Positions 1-8,040 of a DNA stretch of 64,000 bases are shown here, one piece after another. Source of the stretch: Niallia nealsonii (lineage in GTDB: Bacteria > Bacillota > Bacilli > Bacillales > Cytobacillaceae); assembly GCF_002835805.1 (NCBI RefSeq), contig NZ_PISE01000019.1, forward strand, positions 1 through 64,000, in the 5' to 3' direction. Position 1 is the stretch's first letter, and each line of letters opens with the position of its first letter. A program made the translations under genes and the position numbers. The notes under the pieces are model-generated. The model was not told the origin of the DNA. It saw nothing but the letters and a program-made list of their open reading frames with translations, and ran no database searches.

Positions 1-77
1 CACTCTTTTTTGTCATGTTTCTCAGCATGACAGCCACACTTAAAACTAGCTGTTATCTTCATATTACACTCAAACAT
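1..77 (-). CDS. Small Cys/His-containing protein, N-terminal part only
   Basis: An ATG at 77 follows an AGAAGGAG ribosome binding site at 8 nt spacing, and the frame stays open to the window edge (25 codons). The visible part holds three cysteines, one pair as Cys-Gly-Cys followed by histidine, and many lysines. That could suggest metal binding, but no family is recognised. The gene runs off the left edge, so length and function cannot be judged. Confidence 0.45.
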   Translation of the reverse strand, partial: MFECNMKITASFKCGCHAEKHDKKE

Positions 78-230
78 GATGCTCACTCCTTCTTTTTATA
101 CTCATATTTAGCATACGCTTGAACATAATCTATTGAGTGATAACCTAGCCTAACAAAAAAATATTTCCTTTTAAACCATTAATTGGACAGCAACAAAAAG
201 TATCCATCCATCTGAGCCTGCATCCTGTTC

Positions 231-285
231 AAAAAAAAAGAATCTGACAAGTAATATAGCATCACTTGTCAGATTCTTTTTTTCC
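231..285 (-). terminator. Rho-independent terminator after the riboswitch-controlled gene
   Basis: A perfect 13-bp stem (240-252 with 264-276) is flanked by an A-run at 231-239, which reads as a U-tract on the minus strand, and by a T-run at 277-283. It lies directly after the stop codon of the gene ending at 286 and could work in both directions. Confidence 0.88.
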
Positions 286-1149
286 TCATTTCATTTTCAT
301 CCAGCTGTCGATATAATGCACCGCAAACTTCACATTATTTTCTGGATATGCTTTATTCACTTTTGCTAATTCAGCTTTCATATATGCACTGCTTTTTTGA
401 TAAAAGCTAATATGGATTCCTTCATCTGATTGCCCTGTTTCTACAGCAATCGTTATTGGTTTGTTTGCATTTTGTGCATATTGCCATTCGGTTTTCACTA
501 AAGTATTAATGCCATTTTCTCCTGCCGCCATATTGCGGTATGCCATTACTGTAACACCATCTGTTAGATTAATCGCCCATTTTGCAAGATTGCTTTTTCC
601 GAACTTATTCTGAAAATTGATGCTATCAAACCAAAATGGCATATCAATTGTAAAAGGCAAATTCAATTTTGCACTTTGGTTTGCACTATTTCTTATGATT
701 TCTTGGTAATATAATACAGTGCTGCTTCTATCAGCATCCCAGTTTGATAATATATATGGTTCTACATCTAAATGGATTCCTTGAAACTGCTGATTCGCAC
801 TACTTTTAGATTGATATGCTTTTACCCATTGAAAAAAAGCTGTTTGTTTCGTTTTTCCTTTTTGAGTAGCCCAATCCGGTGCCCCATCTAATGCATAAAT
901 TTCTATATTTTTAGCCGTTGCTTTTGCTATAAATTGTTGGTATACACTGTTAGAAAGATCTGAATCTACTTGTAGATAAACTTGGTCTACATTATTTTTA
1001 ACAAGAAAGTTTAATATTTTTGTTTCTTCTGTACGCAATGACCAAGGGTTCCAAATCCACGTAGCATCTGTTGTCATTTCTGCTGCTTTTGAACACATCG
1101 CTGGCATCATCATCCAAATACACAATAATAGAATAATACTTTTTTTCAT
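286..1149 (-). CDS. Secreted TIM-barrel-like protein of unknown function, under a c-di-GMP riboswitch
   Basis: The 287-aa protein starts with a signal peptide: Lys-Lys, a hydrophobic core at about residues 5-20, and a likely signal peptidase I site after Lys-Ala-Ala. The mature part shows alternating strand/helix pieces such as VDQVYLQVD, FQGIHLDVEPY, LPFTIDMPFW and DGVTVMAYR. These resemble the strand ends of a glycoside-hydrolase-like TIM barrel, with the Asp/Glu of HLDVEPY at a plausible catalytic position. This is inference; no named family is assigned. It is monocistronic, has an AAAGGAGA ribosome binding site, and its leader is a c-di-GMP-I riboswitch, so a role in surface, matrix or attachment behaviour is likely. 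Export is well supported; the enzymatic role is not. Confidence 0.7.
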   Translation of the reverse strand: MKKSIILLLCIWMMMPAMCSKAAEMTTDATWIWNPWSLRTEETKILNFLVKNNVDQVYLQVDSDLSNSVYQQFIAKATAKNIEIYALDGAPDWATQKGKTKQTAFFQWVKAYQSKSSANQQFQGIHLDVEPYILSNWDADRSSTVLYYQEIIRNSANQSAKLNLPFTIDMPFWFDSINFQNKFGKSNLAKWAINLTDGVTVMAYRNMAAGENGINTLVKTEWQYAQNANKPITIAVETGQSDEGIHISFYQKSSAYMKAELAKVNKAYPENNVKFAVHYIDSWMKMK

Positions 1150-1165
1150 TTCTTTATCTCCTTTT

Positions 1166-1204
1166 AAAAAAAGCCGAGACTTTCTTTAAAAAGAGAAGTC
1201 TGGC
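1166..1204 (-). terminator. Terminator in the c-di-GMP riboswitch expression platform
   Basis: On the minus strand GCC-AGACTT pairs with AAGTCT-GGC across an A/T-rich loop and is followed by seven T. It lies between the riboswitch aptamer and the gene's ribosome binding site. Its 5' arm reuses GCCA at the 3' end of the aptamer, so ligand-dependent exclusion of the terminator is a reasonable model. Confidence 0.75.
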
Positions 1205-1286
1205 AACCTGGCAACCATACGTATAAAACGGTTAGGTCCATAGCTTTGCGTCCTTATTTTTCAATAAGTTTGCCCTTTTCAGATTG
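1198..1286 (-). ncRNA. Cyclic di-GMP-I (GEMM-I) riboswitch
   Basis: Read on the minus strand, the leader carries the GEMM-I signature blocks in order: GGGCAAAC, a short stem capped by a GAAA tetraloop (TTATT-GAAA-AATAA), GGACGCAAAGC, a second stem whose 5' side contains CCTAA, and the GC-containing 3' block GGTTGCCAGGTTGCC that can act as tetraloop receptor. This matches the known class that binds c-di-GMP between its two helices. A terminator follows directly, so control is probably by transcription attenuation of the secreted-protein gene starting at 1149. Confidence 0.9.
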
Positions 1287-1410
1287 TTATTTATACCTCT
1301 ATCATACTAAAAAAGTACTAGTTTTACTATTGCTTTTTTCATATTTACTAGATAATTTAACCCTATAAAAGATTTATTATGGCTGATTGTCTATGCTCAG
1401 TAGATTCTTT

Positions 1411-1818
1411 TTATTTTTTCAGCGCTTCCTCAAAAGGAGCATAAAATACTCCCTTAGGTGCAAGTATATCCGTTTCGGTTTCTTCTTCTTTCCCGTCTAA
1501 CTCGTAAATTCCTGCTGGAAAATAATCATAATAGCCTGATTGTCTATGCAGTTCTACAAAATACTCATCCAATTCTCTCATTAATTGAATATAACTCTCA
1601 TGATCAATTACTTCTCCATATTCATCTAATTCATAATTTTTTTTAATAGCCTCTTCTAATTCAGGATAAGATTCTGCTGCAACAAATAAATCCACATCAC
1701 AGCATTCCATGCATAATAAAACCTCTTCGCCTTTAATTTGCTCGTAGGCAGTATCAATCATTTTTTTTAAGATACTTTTTATTTCTTCCTCATTATTTAC
1801 TTTTTTTATTGTATTCAT
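1411..1818 (-). CDS. Acidic hypothetical protein
   Basis: This is a 135-aa, soluble, strongly acidic protein rich in Glu, Asp and Tyr, with a CMECCDVD cysteine cluster near residues 36-43. No family is recognised. The open frame extends 20 codons further upstream, but a GGAGG sequence lies 7 nt before the ATG at 1818 and only 1 nt from the next upstream ATG, so 1818 is chosen. No partner gene is apparent on either side. Confidence 0.6.
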   Translation of the reverse strand: MNTIKKVNNEEEIKSILKKMIDTAYEQIKGEEVLLCMECCDVDLFVAAESYPELEEAIKKNYELDEYGEVIDHESYIQLMRELDEYFVELHRQSGYYDYFPAGIYELDGKEEETETDILAPKGVFYAPFEEALKK

Positions 1819-1957
1819 CCTCATACCTCCAAGTCTTTCTTCTATCGTAGAAAGAACATGTTTATCTACTTTCACCACATTTGATAAAGTAAAAAGCAGC
1901 CAATAACATACTTGACCATTTCTCCTTCTATCATACTAAAAAATAAAGAGGTATGGA

Positions 1958-1992
1958 AATAATCCCCCTTTCAAACAAAAGGGGGATTACTC
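1958..1992 (-). terminator. Terminator-like hairpin after the LLM oxidoreductase gene
   Basis: An 11-bp stem of AATCCCCCTTT with its complement (1961-1985 region) lies just after the stop codon at 1997. The downstream U-tract on the minus strand is short, so efficiency is uncertain. Confidence 0.6.
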
Positions 1993-1996
1993 ATTT

Positions 1997-3001
1997 CTAT
2001 TGCACCAATTCTTTTAATAAACGATAAGATTCTAATCTATCTTCATGATTAAAGACTTGTGTATTGACAATCATTTCATCTGCATCTGTTTCAGCAAGGA
2101 ATTTTTGCAGTTTTTCTTTTACTTGTTCAGGGGTTCCTACAATCGAAGCTTTTAATTGTTGATCCACAATCGCTTGTTCATGAATGCTCCATAGTTCATC
2201 CATATTGGAAACGGGCGGTTTTAATTGTGTCGGCATACCTCTTATTAAGCTTAAAAAGGCTTGGGAAAAAGAGGTTGCCAAATATTTTGCTTTTTCTGCT
2301 GTTTCTGCAACAATTACGTTTACCCCAACCATTACATACGGTTTTTCCAAACTTTCAGACGGAGTAAAATGCTTTCGGTAAATATCAAGTGCTGGTAGCG
2401 TATAATCTGAAGAAAAATGGCTTGCAAAGGAAAATGGCAATCCTAGTTCCCCCGCCAATTTTGCACTAAATCCACTCGAACCCAACAGCCAAATAGGAAT
2501 ATTTAATCCTTCCCCTGGAATGGCTCTAACTGGCAATTGTGTTAGTTCATGAGGCTCCAAATAATTTCTTAATTCCTTCAGCTGTTCTGGAAAATCGCTT
2601 CCATCCCTTCTCGTACTTCTTCTTAGGGCATGTGCCGTAATCTGGTCACTCCCTGGAGCCCGTCCTAATCCTAAATCTATTCTGCCCGGATACACGGATT
2701 CCAATGTTCCAAATTGTTCAGCAATCACTAAAGGAGAATGATTTGGCAGCATAATGCCCCCAGAACCAACTCGAATAGAATTTGTGCCTCCTGCAATATA
2801 GCCAATTAAAACACTTGTTGCACTGCTTGCAATACCTGGCATATTATGATGTTCTGCCACCCAATAACGATTATATCCCCATTTTTCAGCATGACGTGCT
2901 AAATCTATTGTATTTTTAAACGCATTTGCTGCCGTACTGCCTTCTGTAATTGGCGATAAATCAAGGACAGAAAATTGTATCTCTTGTAAAGACTTTGCCA
3001 T
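1997..3001 (-). CDS. LLM-class flavin-dependent oxidoreductase (luciferase-like, YwcH type)
   Basis: The 334-aa protein is of the usual length for single-subunit bacterial luciferase-like monooxygenases, which use reduced FMN on a TIM barrel. Typical family stretches are visible: SVLDLSPI near the N-terminus, [16 protein letters not shown] around residues 45-60, [20 protein letters not shown] around 79-98, and [14 protein letters not shown]. The pattern closely resembles the Bacillus YwcH-type subgroup. The physiological substrate is unknown. The start has an AAGGAGG site 8 nt upstream. It stands alone, with opposite or unrelated functions on both sides. Confidence 0.9.
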   Translation of the reverse strand: MAKSLQEIQFSVLDLSPITEGSTAANAFKNTIDLARHAEKWGYNRYWVAEHHNMPGIASSATSVLIGYIAGGTNSIRVGSGGIMLPNHSPLVIAEQFGTLESVYPGRIDLGLGRAPGSDQITAHALRRSTRRDGSDFPEQLKELRNYLEPHELTQLPVRAIPGEGLNIPIWLLGSSGFSAKLAGELGLPFSFASHFSSDYTLPALDIYRKHFTPSESLEKPYVMVGVNVIVAETAEKAKYLATSFSQAFLSLIRGMPTQLKPPVSNMDELWSIHEQAIVDQQLKASIVGTPEQVKEKLQKFLAETDADEMIVNTQVFNHEDRLESYRLLKELVQ

Positions 3002-3099
3002 TTCTGTTCCTCCTTTAATTCTACTTCCTCCCTACTATAAATCTGCCTGCAACAAGCTTTCAACTTTATTGCCTGAAAAAATCTCCCTATCATCCCCTT

Positions 3100-4230
3100 C
3101 TAGTTATTTTTTTCGATAAAATCCAATGTATCTCGATGATATTTTTGCATTAAATATTCTATCGGCTCAAATGGAACAACAATTGGCACTTTTTTATCGT
3201 TAATAATGCGAATAATGGGCTTGGCGACAGACTTAGATTCGATAATAGACCATTTTCCTGCTTTTTTCTCTAATCTCAAATCAATAATCCCTAAATGATT
3301 ACCCCAAAAGCCAGCCTGAACAGCAGGTTTTCCAGCAATTTTTCCTTTTGTATGCTTAACAAGAAGAGTATTTTTTTCTCCTTTTTTCGGAAATAAACTA
3401 TGTGAATGCCCATATAAAACGACATCGATTCCTTTTACTTTGCTGACATCTTGAACATTATTGCCCCTTTTTTCTTTGAATTCCCTGTCCGATTGCAGTC
3501 CTGCATGTACAAGAGCCACTACTACGTCTGCCCCTTCTGCCTTCATTTTTGGCACTATTTCTTTTGCTGTTTCCTCCATGTTTTTTATCTTCACTTTATT
3601 TGCTAGATGTTCTTTATCCCACTCTGCTGTTATAGGAGTAATTAAGCCGGTTACTCCTACCTTTATAATTGTTTTTTCCCCAGTCTCTGTTTGAACTTCT
3701 TTATTTAAAATAATATAGGGCGAAAAAAAGTGTATATCATCTTGATCATATTCATTATGATCATCTACATAGATATTGGCATTTACAAAGGGAAATTCAG
3801 CTCCTTGCAAGCTTTTAAGCAAATAGTCAAGGCCATAATTAAACTCATGATTGCCAACTGTCGCAGCATCATACTTAAGCAAATTCATACTTTTATAGGC
3901 AGGGTGAATATCAGTATAGTAAAGAACATTGCTTGAAGCCACATAATCAGCCAGCGCATTTCCTTTTATTACATCTCCCACATCAAATAACAGGGTATTA
4001 ACCTGATCTTTTTTTGCTTGCTGAATAAGACTAGCTGTTCTGTTTAAACCAAATTCAATTGTTCTCTTTTTCTTCGCATAATCAAAATCCAATATATAGG
4101 AATGAATATCAGTTGTTTCTAAGAGACGTAAAGAAACAATGGTTGACTTCTTTTCTTCTTCTCCGTTTATTATTTTTCCCGGTATAAATAACAGCAAAAG
4201 CATCATAATATAAAAAATTTTTTTTGTCAT
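3100..4230 (-). CDS. Secreted metallophosphatase, N-terminal domain only (CpdB/YfkN/5'-nucleotidase family)
   Basis: The 376-aa protein has a signal peptide (about residues 1-23) followed by a calcineurin-like dinuclear metallophosphatase domain. The metal ligands are visible: ETTDIHS (DxH), FDVGDVIKGN (GD), VGNHEFNYG (GNHE), VHAG and YGHSH. The closest known architecture is 2',3'-cyclic-nucleotide 2'-phosphodiesterase/5'-nucleotidase, normally about 550-700 aa with a C-terminal 5'-nucleotidase substrate domain. Here the protein stops in the helix that normally joins the two domains (ending LDFIEKNN), so substrate recognition must differ or be lost. No frame for the missing domain is evident downstream. 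The catalytic domain itself looks intact. Confidence 0.88.
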   Translation of the reverse strand: MTKKIFYIMMLLLLFIPGKIINGEEEKKSTIVSLRLLETTDIHSYILDFDYAKKKRTIEFGLNRTASLIQQAKKDQVNTLLFDVGDVIKGNALADYVASSNVLYYTDIHPAYKSMNLLKYDAATVGNHEFNYGLDYLLKSLQGAEFPFVNANIYVDDHNEYDQDDIHFFSPYIILNKEVQTETGEKTIIKVGVTGLITPITAEWDKEHLANKVKIKNMEETAKEIVPKMKAEGADVVVALVHAGLQSDREFKEKRGNNVQDVSKVKGIDVVLYGHSHSLFPKKGEKNTLLVKHTKGKIAGKPAVQAGFWGNHLGIIDLRLEKKAGKWSIIESKSVAKPIIRIINDKKVPIVVPFEPIEYLMQKYHRDTLDFIEKNN

Positions 4231-4580
4231 TGTTCATTCACCTCGAAAGATAACGACTCCAACATATAACCGTTCTTTACTTATTCTTATCTATTGTCTG
4301 TTATTTTCTTTCAAACTAACCATTGATTTTATTCCCATTTTTTTGTTTATCCTAAATCTCTTATCTTATAGGTTTATATTACATATGGATAGGGAAAAAA
4401 CTATCTGACAAATAGTATTATAAACTGCAGGAAAATAGATAAAACCTTTTATTATGCAGAAATATGTCTACTCTTTAGAAGTTTTGATAGCTTTTGTCTT
4501 ATCGCAGGAAAATTGCCTAGGCATCTCAAATATATGTAAACAAGAGAATAATTAAATATAAATATGAGGGGAGATTCATA
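4231..4580. other. Intergenic region between divergent genes, no gene seen
   Basis: This 350-bp A/T-rich stretch separates the metallophosphatase gene (minus) from the MerR-like gene (plus). No ORF with a credible start, no hairpin terminator and no known riboswitch was seen. It presumably holds two divergent promoters, but no clear -35/-10 pair was singled out. Confidence 0.5.
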
Positions 4581-5531
4581 ATGAAAGCTTATTCCATTTA
4601 TGAAGCATCAAAAAAACTAACGACTTCACCAAATAGATTAAGAAAATGGGAAAAGGAACTAAGAGACATATTATATATTCCAAGAAGCAAAAATGGCAGC
4701 AGATTTTACACAGATAAAGAAATTTCCTTATTATTGGAAGCGAAAAATTTATATGATAAGAAATTGCCGAAAAAGGAAGTTAAAGAACAATTAACGCTGA
4801 TTCTTCAGCCAAAGCCAAAAAAACAGGAAGAAAAAGAAGAAATGATACAAGAAACTTCTGAAACATCATTCGAGCTTGTAGAGGAAATAAAACCTGTTCC
4901 CACTGCCCTTACTCCCTCTGTTACAGAGCAAAATATAAAGATGCTCCTCCATTCTTTAGAAACATATAAACAAGATTTTTTGCAAGAAGTTAAAGAAGAA
5001 ATCCGCACGGGACTCCAAGGAGAAGTTTTGAATCATATTAAAGAAGAAATCAAAGCAGGACAAGCCCAATCAGCCATAACAATCAGCACAACGATTGAAA
5101 GAAAAAATGAAGAATTAAAAGATGAATTTAGAGACAATATCGATGAGTTAACAGATGTTATACATAGTAATGCACATCAATCCCATACAGAATACGAAGA
5201 CATTCGTTCCACTATTAAAAAACTGTCGAAAATATCAAAAGCTGAAAGAAAAACTTATTCCAAACAGTGGACAACTACCGCATCCTCTTCAAAAGAAATT
5301 AAATCAATGATTGAACATTTATCAAAATCGAATGCTGAAATAAACAAATCGATGGAACAATTGCACCAAAATGATCAATCGATAAAAGCAGACCTCTTAA
5401 AAGAACGAGAACAGCTCAGAAAGGAAATTAGAGAAAGAGAACAAAGCTTTCAAGATTTAGTGCAAAGTTTTCGTGATACCGCAGTTGCAATAGAGAAGAA
5501 AAAACAATGGTGGAAGGTTTGGCAATCATAA
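4581..5531 (+). CDS. MerR-type HTH / coiled-coil protein with DUF3967-like C-terminus
   Basis: The 316-aa protein starts with a MerR-like winged helix-turn-helix (residues 1-70: IYEASKKLTTSPNRLRKWEKE, then RFYTDKEISLL). A Glu/Lys/Pro-rich linker follows, and then about 180 residues of predicted coiled coil (residues 120-310). The C-terminus ends in a Lys-rich patch and WWKVW, a likely amphipathic or membrane-contacting tail. Such HTH plus coiled-coil proteins in Bacillus include RacA-like chromosome-anchoring and DUF3967 plasmid-type proteins. A structural DNA-binding role is therefore more likely than classical effector-sensing regulation. The start has an AGGGGAG site. It appears monocistronic with a hairpin after it. 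Confidence 0.72.
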   Translation: MKAYSIYEASKKLTTSPNRLRKWEKELRDILYIPRSKNGSRFYTDKEISLLLEAKNLYDKKLPKKEVKEQLTLILQPKPKKQEEKEEMIQETSETSFELVEEIKPVPTALTPSVTEQNIKMLLHSLETYKQDFLQEVKEEIRTGLQGEVLNHIKEEIKAGQAQSAITISTTIERKNEELKDEFRDNIDELTDVIHSNAHQSHTEYEDIRSTIKKLSKISKAERKTYSKQWTTTASSSKEIKSMIEHLSKSNAEINKSMEQLHQNDQSIKADLLKEREQLRKEIREREQSFQDLVQSFRDTAVAIEKKKQWWKVWQS

Positions 5532-5590
5532 AGTAAAACATTAATCAATGGGGACAGCTTAGTTAAATAAAAATAATTACTAATTGTAAA

Positions 5591-5645
5591 GGCTGGTATG
5601 AAGACATGTTTTGCTTTTTAAACATACTTCATACCAGTCTTATTT
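5591..5645 (+). terminator. Long hairpin after the MerR-like gene
   Basis: An 11-bp perfect stem (5593-5603 with 5628-5638) is extended inward by ATGTTT/AAACAT. The following T-tract is weak (TCTTATTT). It lies 60 nt after the stop codon. Confidence 0.65.
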
Positions 5646-5774
5646 ATGCTCCTGTTTCTATGGTATTATTATTAAGGGCAGTTCTCTATTAAAGAATACT
5701 ACCTCTTTATTGATTCTATCAGCAATATTTATTAACATAGTTATATGAAAAAACATTTTGAAAAGGAGGAACAA

Positions 5775-6563
5775 ATGACTACATATAAAATTTTATTTCT
5801 TGATATAGATGGTACTATTTTACAGCCTGATGATACCATCCAAGAATCTACAAAAACAGCAGTTAAATTAATGAAAAACCAGGAAATTGAAGTATTTTTA
5901 GCTACAGGAAGACCCCTCCATGAAATAGCAGATATTGGTGAAACACTTGACGTCCACTCTTTTATCGGCTATAACGGTGCCTATGCTGTTTCTAAAGGCG
6001 AAGATGTTCTAAAAGAGCCAATGAGTCCAGAATTGGTAAAAACATATGTAGAAATTGCCAAACAGCAGAAGAATGAGCTTGTTTTATATACAAATACACA
6101 TAATTTATTATCAAATCCAGACAGCCCTATCTTAATGGAATTCGCAAAAAAATTCCATTTGAAACAAAATAAAATATTTTCAGAAGAGGAAGCAGCCAAT
6201 GTTCTCGGTATAACAATCGTAAATGTGAAATCAGAGGATATTCCATTGTACGAAAAATTTGCCAACGTTCATTTATCGCAAGTTAATATTGAAGGATTTA
6301 GACATTCCTATGATGTGATTAGTGATAAAGTCAATAAAGGAATTGCGATTGCAAAAGTTTTAGATCGTCTTGGCATCAACCAAAAAGAAGCGATAGCATT
6401 TGGCGATGGCCTTAACGATAAAGAAATGCTTAGTACAGTTGGAGAAGGATTTGCGATGGGAAATGCAAATGAAAAATTATTTGCCTACGCTAAACATAAA
6501 ACAACATCTGTAACAGATTCTGGAATATATAATGGACTAAAATCTTTAGGATTAATTAAATAA
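5775..6563 (+). CDS. Cof-type HAD-IIB family phosphatase
   Basis: The 262-aa HAD phosphatase shows all four motifs. Motif I is LDIDGT with nucleophile Asp10 and acid/base Asp12. Motif II is LATGRP. Motif III is the lysine in DKVNKGIA. Motif IV is GDGLNDKEM. A C2B-type cap lies between motifs II and III. Family members dephosphorylate sugar phosphates, FMN-pathway intermediates or pyridoxal phosphate; the substrate cannot be told here. An upstream in-frame ATG exists at 5745, but AAAAGGAGG sits 5 nt before the ATG at 5775, which is taken as the start. Two further HAD genes (13.6 kb, 28 kb) and two HAD remnants lie in this window. Confidence 0.88.
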   Translation: MTTYKILFLDIDGTILQPDDTIQESTKTAVKLMKNQEIEVFLATGRPLHEIADIGETLDVHSFIGYNGAYAVSKGEDVLKEPMSPELVKTYVEIAKQQKNELVLYTNTHNLLSNPDSPILMEFAKKFHLKQNKIFSEEEAANVLGITIVNVKSEDIPLYEKFANVHLSQVNIEGFRHSYDVISDKVNKGIAIAKVLDRLGINQKEAIAFGDGLNDKEMLSTVGEGFAMGNANEKLFAYAKHKTTSVTDSGIYNGLKSLGLIK

Positions 6564-6591
6564 TCTATATACATAGATAGATGCAGCTATG

Positions 6592-6640
6592 AAAAACATA
6601 AAATCCCTCAAGTGCAGATTTCATAGCACTTGAGGGGGAG
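6592..6640 (-). terminator. Terminator between convergent genes
   Basis: An 11-bp perfect stem CCCTCAAGTGC (6605-6615) with its complement at 6626-6636 is followed on the minus strand by ATTTTATGTTTTT. It serves the minus-strand gene ending at 6643 and may also stop the HAD gene ending at 6563. Confidence 0.85.
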
Positions 6641-6642
6641 TA

Positions 6643-7095
6643 TTATAGATCAATATTTTCTTTTTCTTCTGTATCCTCTTCTACACGTTCACTTTCTAAA
6701 TACTGTCCTATTTTTTTATCATAGTATGCCTGATTCATTTTATAAGAAAATTCAAAAGCGGGAGTTGTTGCATATTCTTTATTTACTAAATAAAACTCTC
6801 CTGCTTTTTGTATTTCTGTTAATTCCAACATCATCGTTACTTCTAATGCAATCAAATTTTTATTTTTTGTAATACTAACAGATGGATTAGATGACTTTAC
6901 TGGTTTATTCATCAGCTTCTTATTAAAAAAGATAGAAAAATAAAGTTCATTGCCACTTTTGCTTTTTTTATTTATCTTTACTAAAAAAGAATCTCCTAAA
7001 TCCTCCAGTTTTTCTTTGTCCATATTCTCTAAAGACAGAATTAATCGTATGTACTTATTTTCTACCGGTGTTATATTAATTTTTGTTGTGCTCAT
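6643..7095 (-). CDS. Hypothetical protein, 150 aa
   Basis: This is a soluble protein with no recognised family. The N-terminal 120 residues alternate short hydrophobic and polar stretches, consistent with a beta-rich fold, and the C-terminus is a highly acidic tail (Glu/Asp-rich from about residue 133). The start is well supported: GAGGAGG lies 8 nt before the ATG. The gene is monocistronic with its own terminator. Nothing in the neighbourhood suggests a function. Confidence 0.65.
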   Translation of the reverse strand: MSTTKINITPVENKYIRLILSLENMDKEKLEDLGDSFLVKINKKSKSGNELYFSIFFNKKLMNKPVKSSNPSVSITKNKNLIALEVTMMLELTEIQKAGEFYLVNKEYATTPAFEFSYKMNQAYYDKKIGQYLESERVEEDTEEKENIDL

Positions 7096-7395
7096 CTATA
7101 TCCTCCTCTAATTAGCACACTACCCTTTGACCATTCTGTTCATTATATGATAAGGGGAAGTTTTGTATAACAAAAAAACACACTTGCTTATCCACTTTTC
7201 ACCAGAATGAAATCTACAGCAGATTTTTAACAGCATTTTTATATAATAGTATAAATTCTACTCAATTATCAAGCTTCCCTTTAAAATAATAACTTTTTAA
7301 GTAATTCTAAAGAAATATGTGTATAATCAATACTGATAGCTTTATCATTCGACAATAAATAAAGCTAGTCTACAAATTTTTTAAAGAGGTGCATA
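7096..7395. other. Divergent intergenic region, no gene seen
   Basis: About 300 bp of A/T-rich DNA lie between the hypothetical gene (minus) and the thioredoxin-like gene (plus). No ORF, hairpin or known RNA motif was recognised. It should contain both promoters. Confidence 0.45.
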
Positions 7396-7710
7396 ATGAA
7401 AGAAATCCAAACGTTAGAAGAATTTAATGAGATTATTCAAAGTGAAAAAACAGTGATTGTTAAGTTTTTCACTACCTGGTGTCCTGATTGTACAAGAATG
7501 GATCTATTTATCGGCGACATTATGGAAGCGAACACAAATAAAACCTGGTACAGCCTTAATAAAGATGAACTTCCAAGCATAGCAGAAAAATATGATGTAA
7601 TGGGCATTCCAAGTTTGCTGCTATTTAAAAAAGGAGAAAAAATCGGTCATTTACATAGTGCAAATGCTAAAACGCCAGAACAAGTAGAGGAATTTCTACA
7701 GACCTATTAA
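7396..7710 (+). CDS. Thioredoxin family protein with CPDC active site
   Basis: The 104-aa protein has a single thioredoxin fold. The redox motif is Trp28-Cys29-Pro30-Asp31-Cys32 in FFTTWCPDC, and the cis-proline loop is MGIPSLLLF near residue 74, as in thioredoxins. The Pro-Asp dipeptide instead of Gly-Pro is typical of Bacillus YtpP-type thioredoxin-like proteins and should shift the redox potential relative to TrxA. There is no signal peptide, so it acts in the cytoplasm as a disulfide reductase for an unknown partner. The start has an AGAGGTG site. Confidence 0.88.
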   Translation: MKEIQTLEEFNEIIQSEKTVIVKFFTTWCPDCTRMDLFIGDIMEANTNKTWYSLNKDELPSIAEKYDVMGIPSLLLFKKGEKIGHLHSANAKTPEQVEEFLQTY

Positions 7711-7740
7711 TTTATTTTGAGCGTTTCATCTATCACAATA

Positions 7741-7777
7741 GAAAAGAAGAGAAAAGTTTTCCTTTTCTCTTCTTTTC
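7741..7777 (+). terminator. Terminator after the thioredoxin-like gene
   Basis: A 16-bp perfect stem of GAAAAGAAGAGAAAAG (7741-7756) pairs with 7762-7777 around a TTTTC loop, 30 nt after the stop codon. The 3' arm itself is T-rich. Confidence 0.78.
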
Positions 7778-7842
7778 TCTGTCAATAAATCTTGCTAACT
7801 TCTGCTTTTCTGCTAGCCAATGAAATTTTTCTCTCTAAAAAA

Positions 7843-7886
7843 CTGATTCCATAATAAGCAGCTATTATAGAATCAGCTCCCTTTTA
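7843..7886 (+). terminator. Second hairpin with T-rich tail
   Basis: CTGATTC-ATAATA pairs with TATTAT-GAATCAG (7843-7858 with 7861-7875, one bulge), followed by CTCCCTTTTATTT. It is a possible back-up terminator for the plus-strand gene. Confidence 0.55.
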
Positions 7887-7904
7887 TTTATCACAAATTA
7901 GTAG

Positions 7905-8040
7905 GTTTTTGCCCACCACCTAAGGGATGATTAAGAGAAAACGAAAAATCTCGGTGTACAAAAACTTGCCCATAAAATCCTGATTAATTCAACTAACAAT
8001 CAATAGGAGATGGACTCCCACTGATTGTAGTTTCACTTTA
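7905..8040 (-). repeat. Dispersed two-hairpin repeat, copy C1
   Basis: Read on the minus strand directly after the ppc stop codon, this about 135-bp block matches the block at 36408-36545. Shared parts are the start AAAGTGAAACT-CAATCAGTG, the middle TGATTGTTAGTTGAA, then AATCAGG-TTTTATGGGCA, then TCGTTTTCTCTTA and finally CATCCCTTAGGTGG. The ATCAGTG/TGATTG blocks can pair as a hairpin. A decayed third copy lies at 22332. Function is unknown; here it occupies the terminator position of ppc. Confidence 0.8.
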
